Shown: positions 33,320 through 33,373 of the stretch, one piece after another
Layout: the number at the start of each line of letters is the position of its first letter
How positions within the stretch are numbered: the stretch's first letter is position 1
Source of the DNA: Candidatus Avigastranaerophilus faecigallinarum
Lineage (GTDB): Bacteria > Cyanobacteriota > Vampirovibrionia > Gastranaerophilales > Gastranaerophilaceae
Assembly (NCBI GenBank): GCA_018716565.1
Contig: DVJT01000043.1
Location: 1 to 33,373, forward strand
Reading direction: 5' to 3'
DNA length: 33,373 bases
Made by a program: the position numbers and the translations under genes
The notes under the pieces: generated by a model
Database searches by the model: none
What the model saw: only the letters and a program-made list of their open reading frames with translations
Told to the model about the DNA's origin: nothing

Positions 33320-33373
33320 ATGAATAATATCTCTTTCAAAGCAAATCTGATTGTAAATAAAAATTTATATACA
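33320..33373 (+). CDS. Start of a gene with an ISFKA N-terminus, cut by window edge
   Basis: Eighteen codons from ATG at 33320 to the last base are open: MNNISFKANLIVNKNLYT. The ISFKA element (Phe6) matches the short N-terminal motif seen in other genes here. The segment LIVNKNLYT also resembles LEINKNPYLYT at residues 4-14 of the calpain-ART protein. There is no clear ribosome binding site, so the start is uncertain. The rest lies outside the window and no function can be given. Confidence 0.45.
   Translation, partial: MNNISFKANLIVNKNLYT

Noticed and set aside
1..33373. tRNA, rRNA, CRISPR arrays, insertion sequences or phage genes
   Set aside because: No cloverleaf, repeat-spacer pattern, transposase or terminal inverted repeat was seen on either strand in the intergenic regions.

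Overview
The window is AT-rich (roughly 30% G+C by eye) bacterial chromosome with tight gene packing, strong purine-rich ribosome binding sites and several TTG/GTG starts. The gene set fits the non-photosynthetic sister lineage of Cyanobacteria (Vampirovibrionia/Melainabacteria, probably a gut Gastranaerophilales-like organism). The clues are a SigF-type sigma factor beside a prepilin peptidase, PilM/N/O pilus genes, a secreted SLH-domain protein, full-length SecD and SecF, and several proteins with an unusual MK[IV]...F[K/R/S]G-like N-terminus. The taxonomic assignment is an inference; no rRNA or tRNA gene is present to anchor it.

Layout. Bases 1-14.7 kb are mostly core genes. A minus-strand run reads rlmB, primary sigma factor, rsfS, a Spy-like periplasmic protein and a truncated secreted protein. 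Opposite it are a PilM-PilN fusion and PilO. Next comes a minus-strand secD-secF-XRE/zinc-ribbon operon, divergent from recA. Then follow pilD, sigF and cdd on the minus strand, and murA with a coupled small protein on the plus strand. A secreted three-SLH protein closes this part.

Bases 14.8-19.9 kb are accessory. They hold a 97-aa protein, a 116-aa protein, a 582-aa multi-pass membrane protein, an HNH-like protein whose zinc pairs are split by a long insertion, and a TPR protein with an HExxH metallopeptidase motif. Bases 19.9-27.9 kb form a minus-strand series: an M16 protease, a PilZ protein, a histidine kinase, a REC-HD-GYP response regulator and proS. This is a compact c-di-GMP/two-component module that may serve the pilus machinery encoded nearby.

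Bases 28.0-33.4 kb hold the most striking locus. An 889-aa protein combines a glycine-rich hydrophobic N-terminal region, a calpain-like cysteine protease domain and a C-terminal R-S-E (ExE) mono-ADP-ribosyltransferase domain. Nine bases away, convergently encoded, is a complete DraG/ARH-type ADP-ribosylglycohydrolase, i.e. a writer next to an eraser of ADP-ribosylation. The eraser follows, on the same strand, a PRPP synthetase that carries a 40-residue extension ending in FKG. The last 54 bases start a further gene whose N-terminus has the same type of motif.

The two observations I rate highest are (i) the recurrent short N-terminal signature on otherwise unrelated proteins, which looks like an undescribed sorting or secretion signal, and (ii) the calpain-ART / ADP-ribosylglycohydrolase pair.
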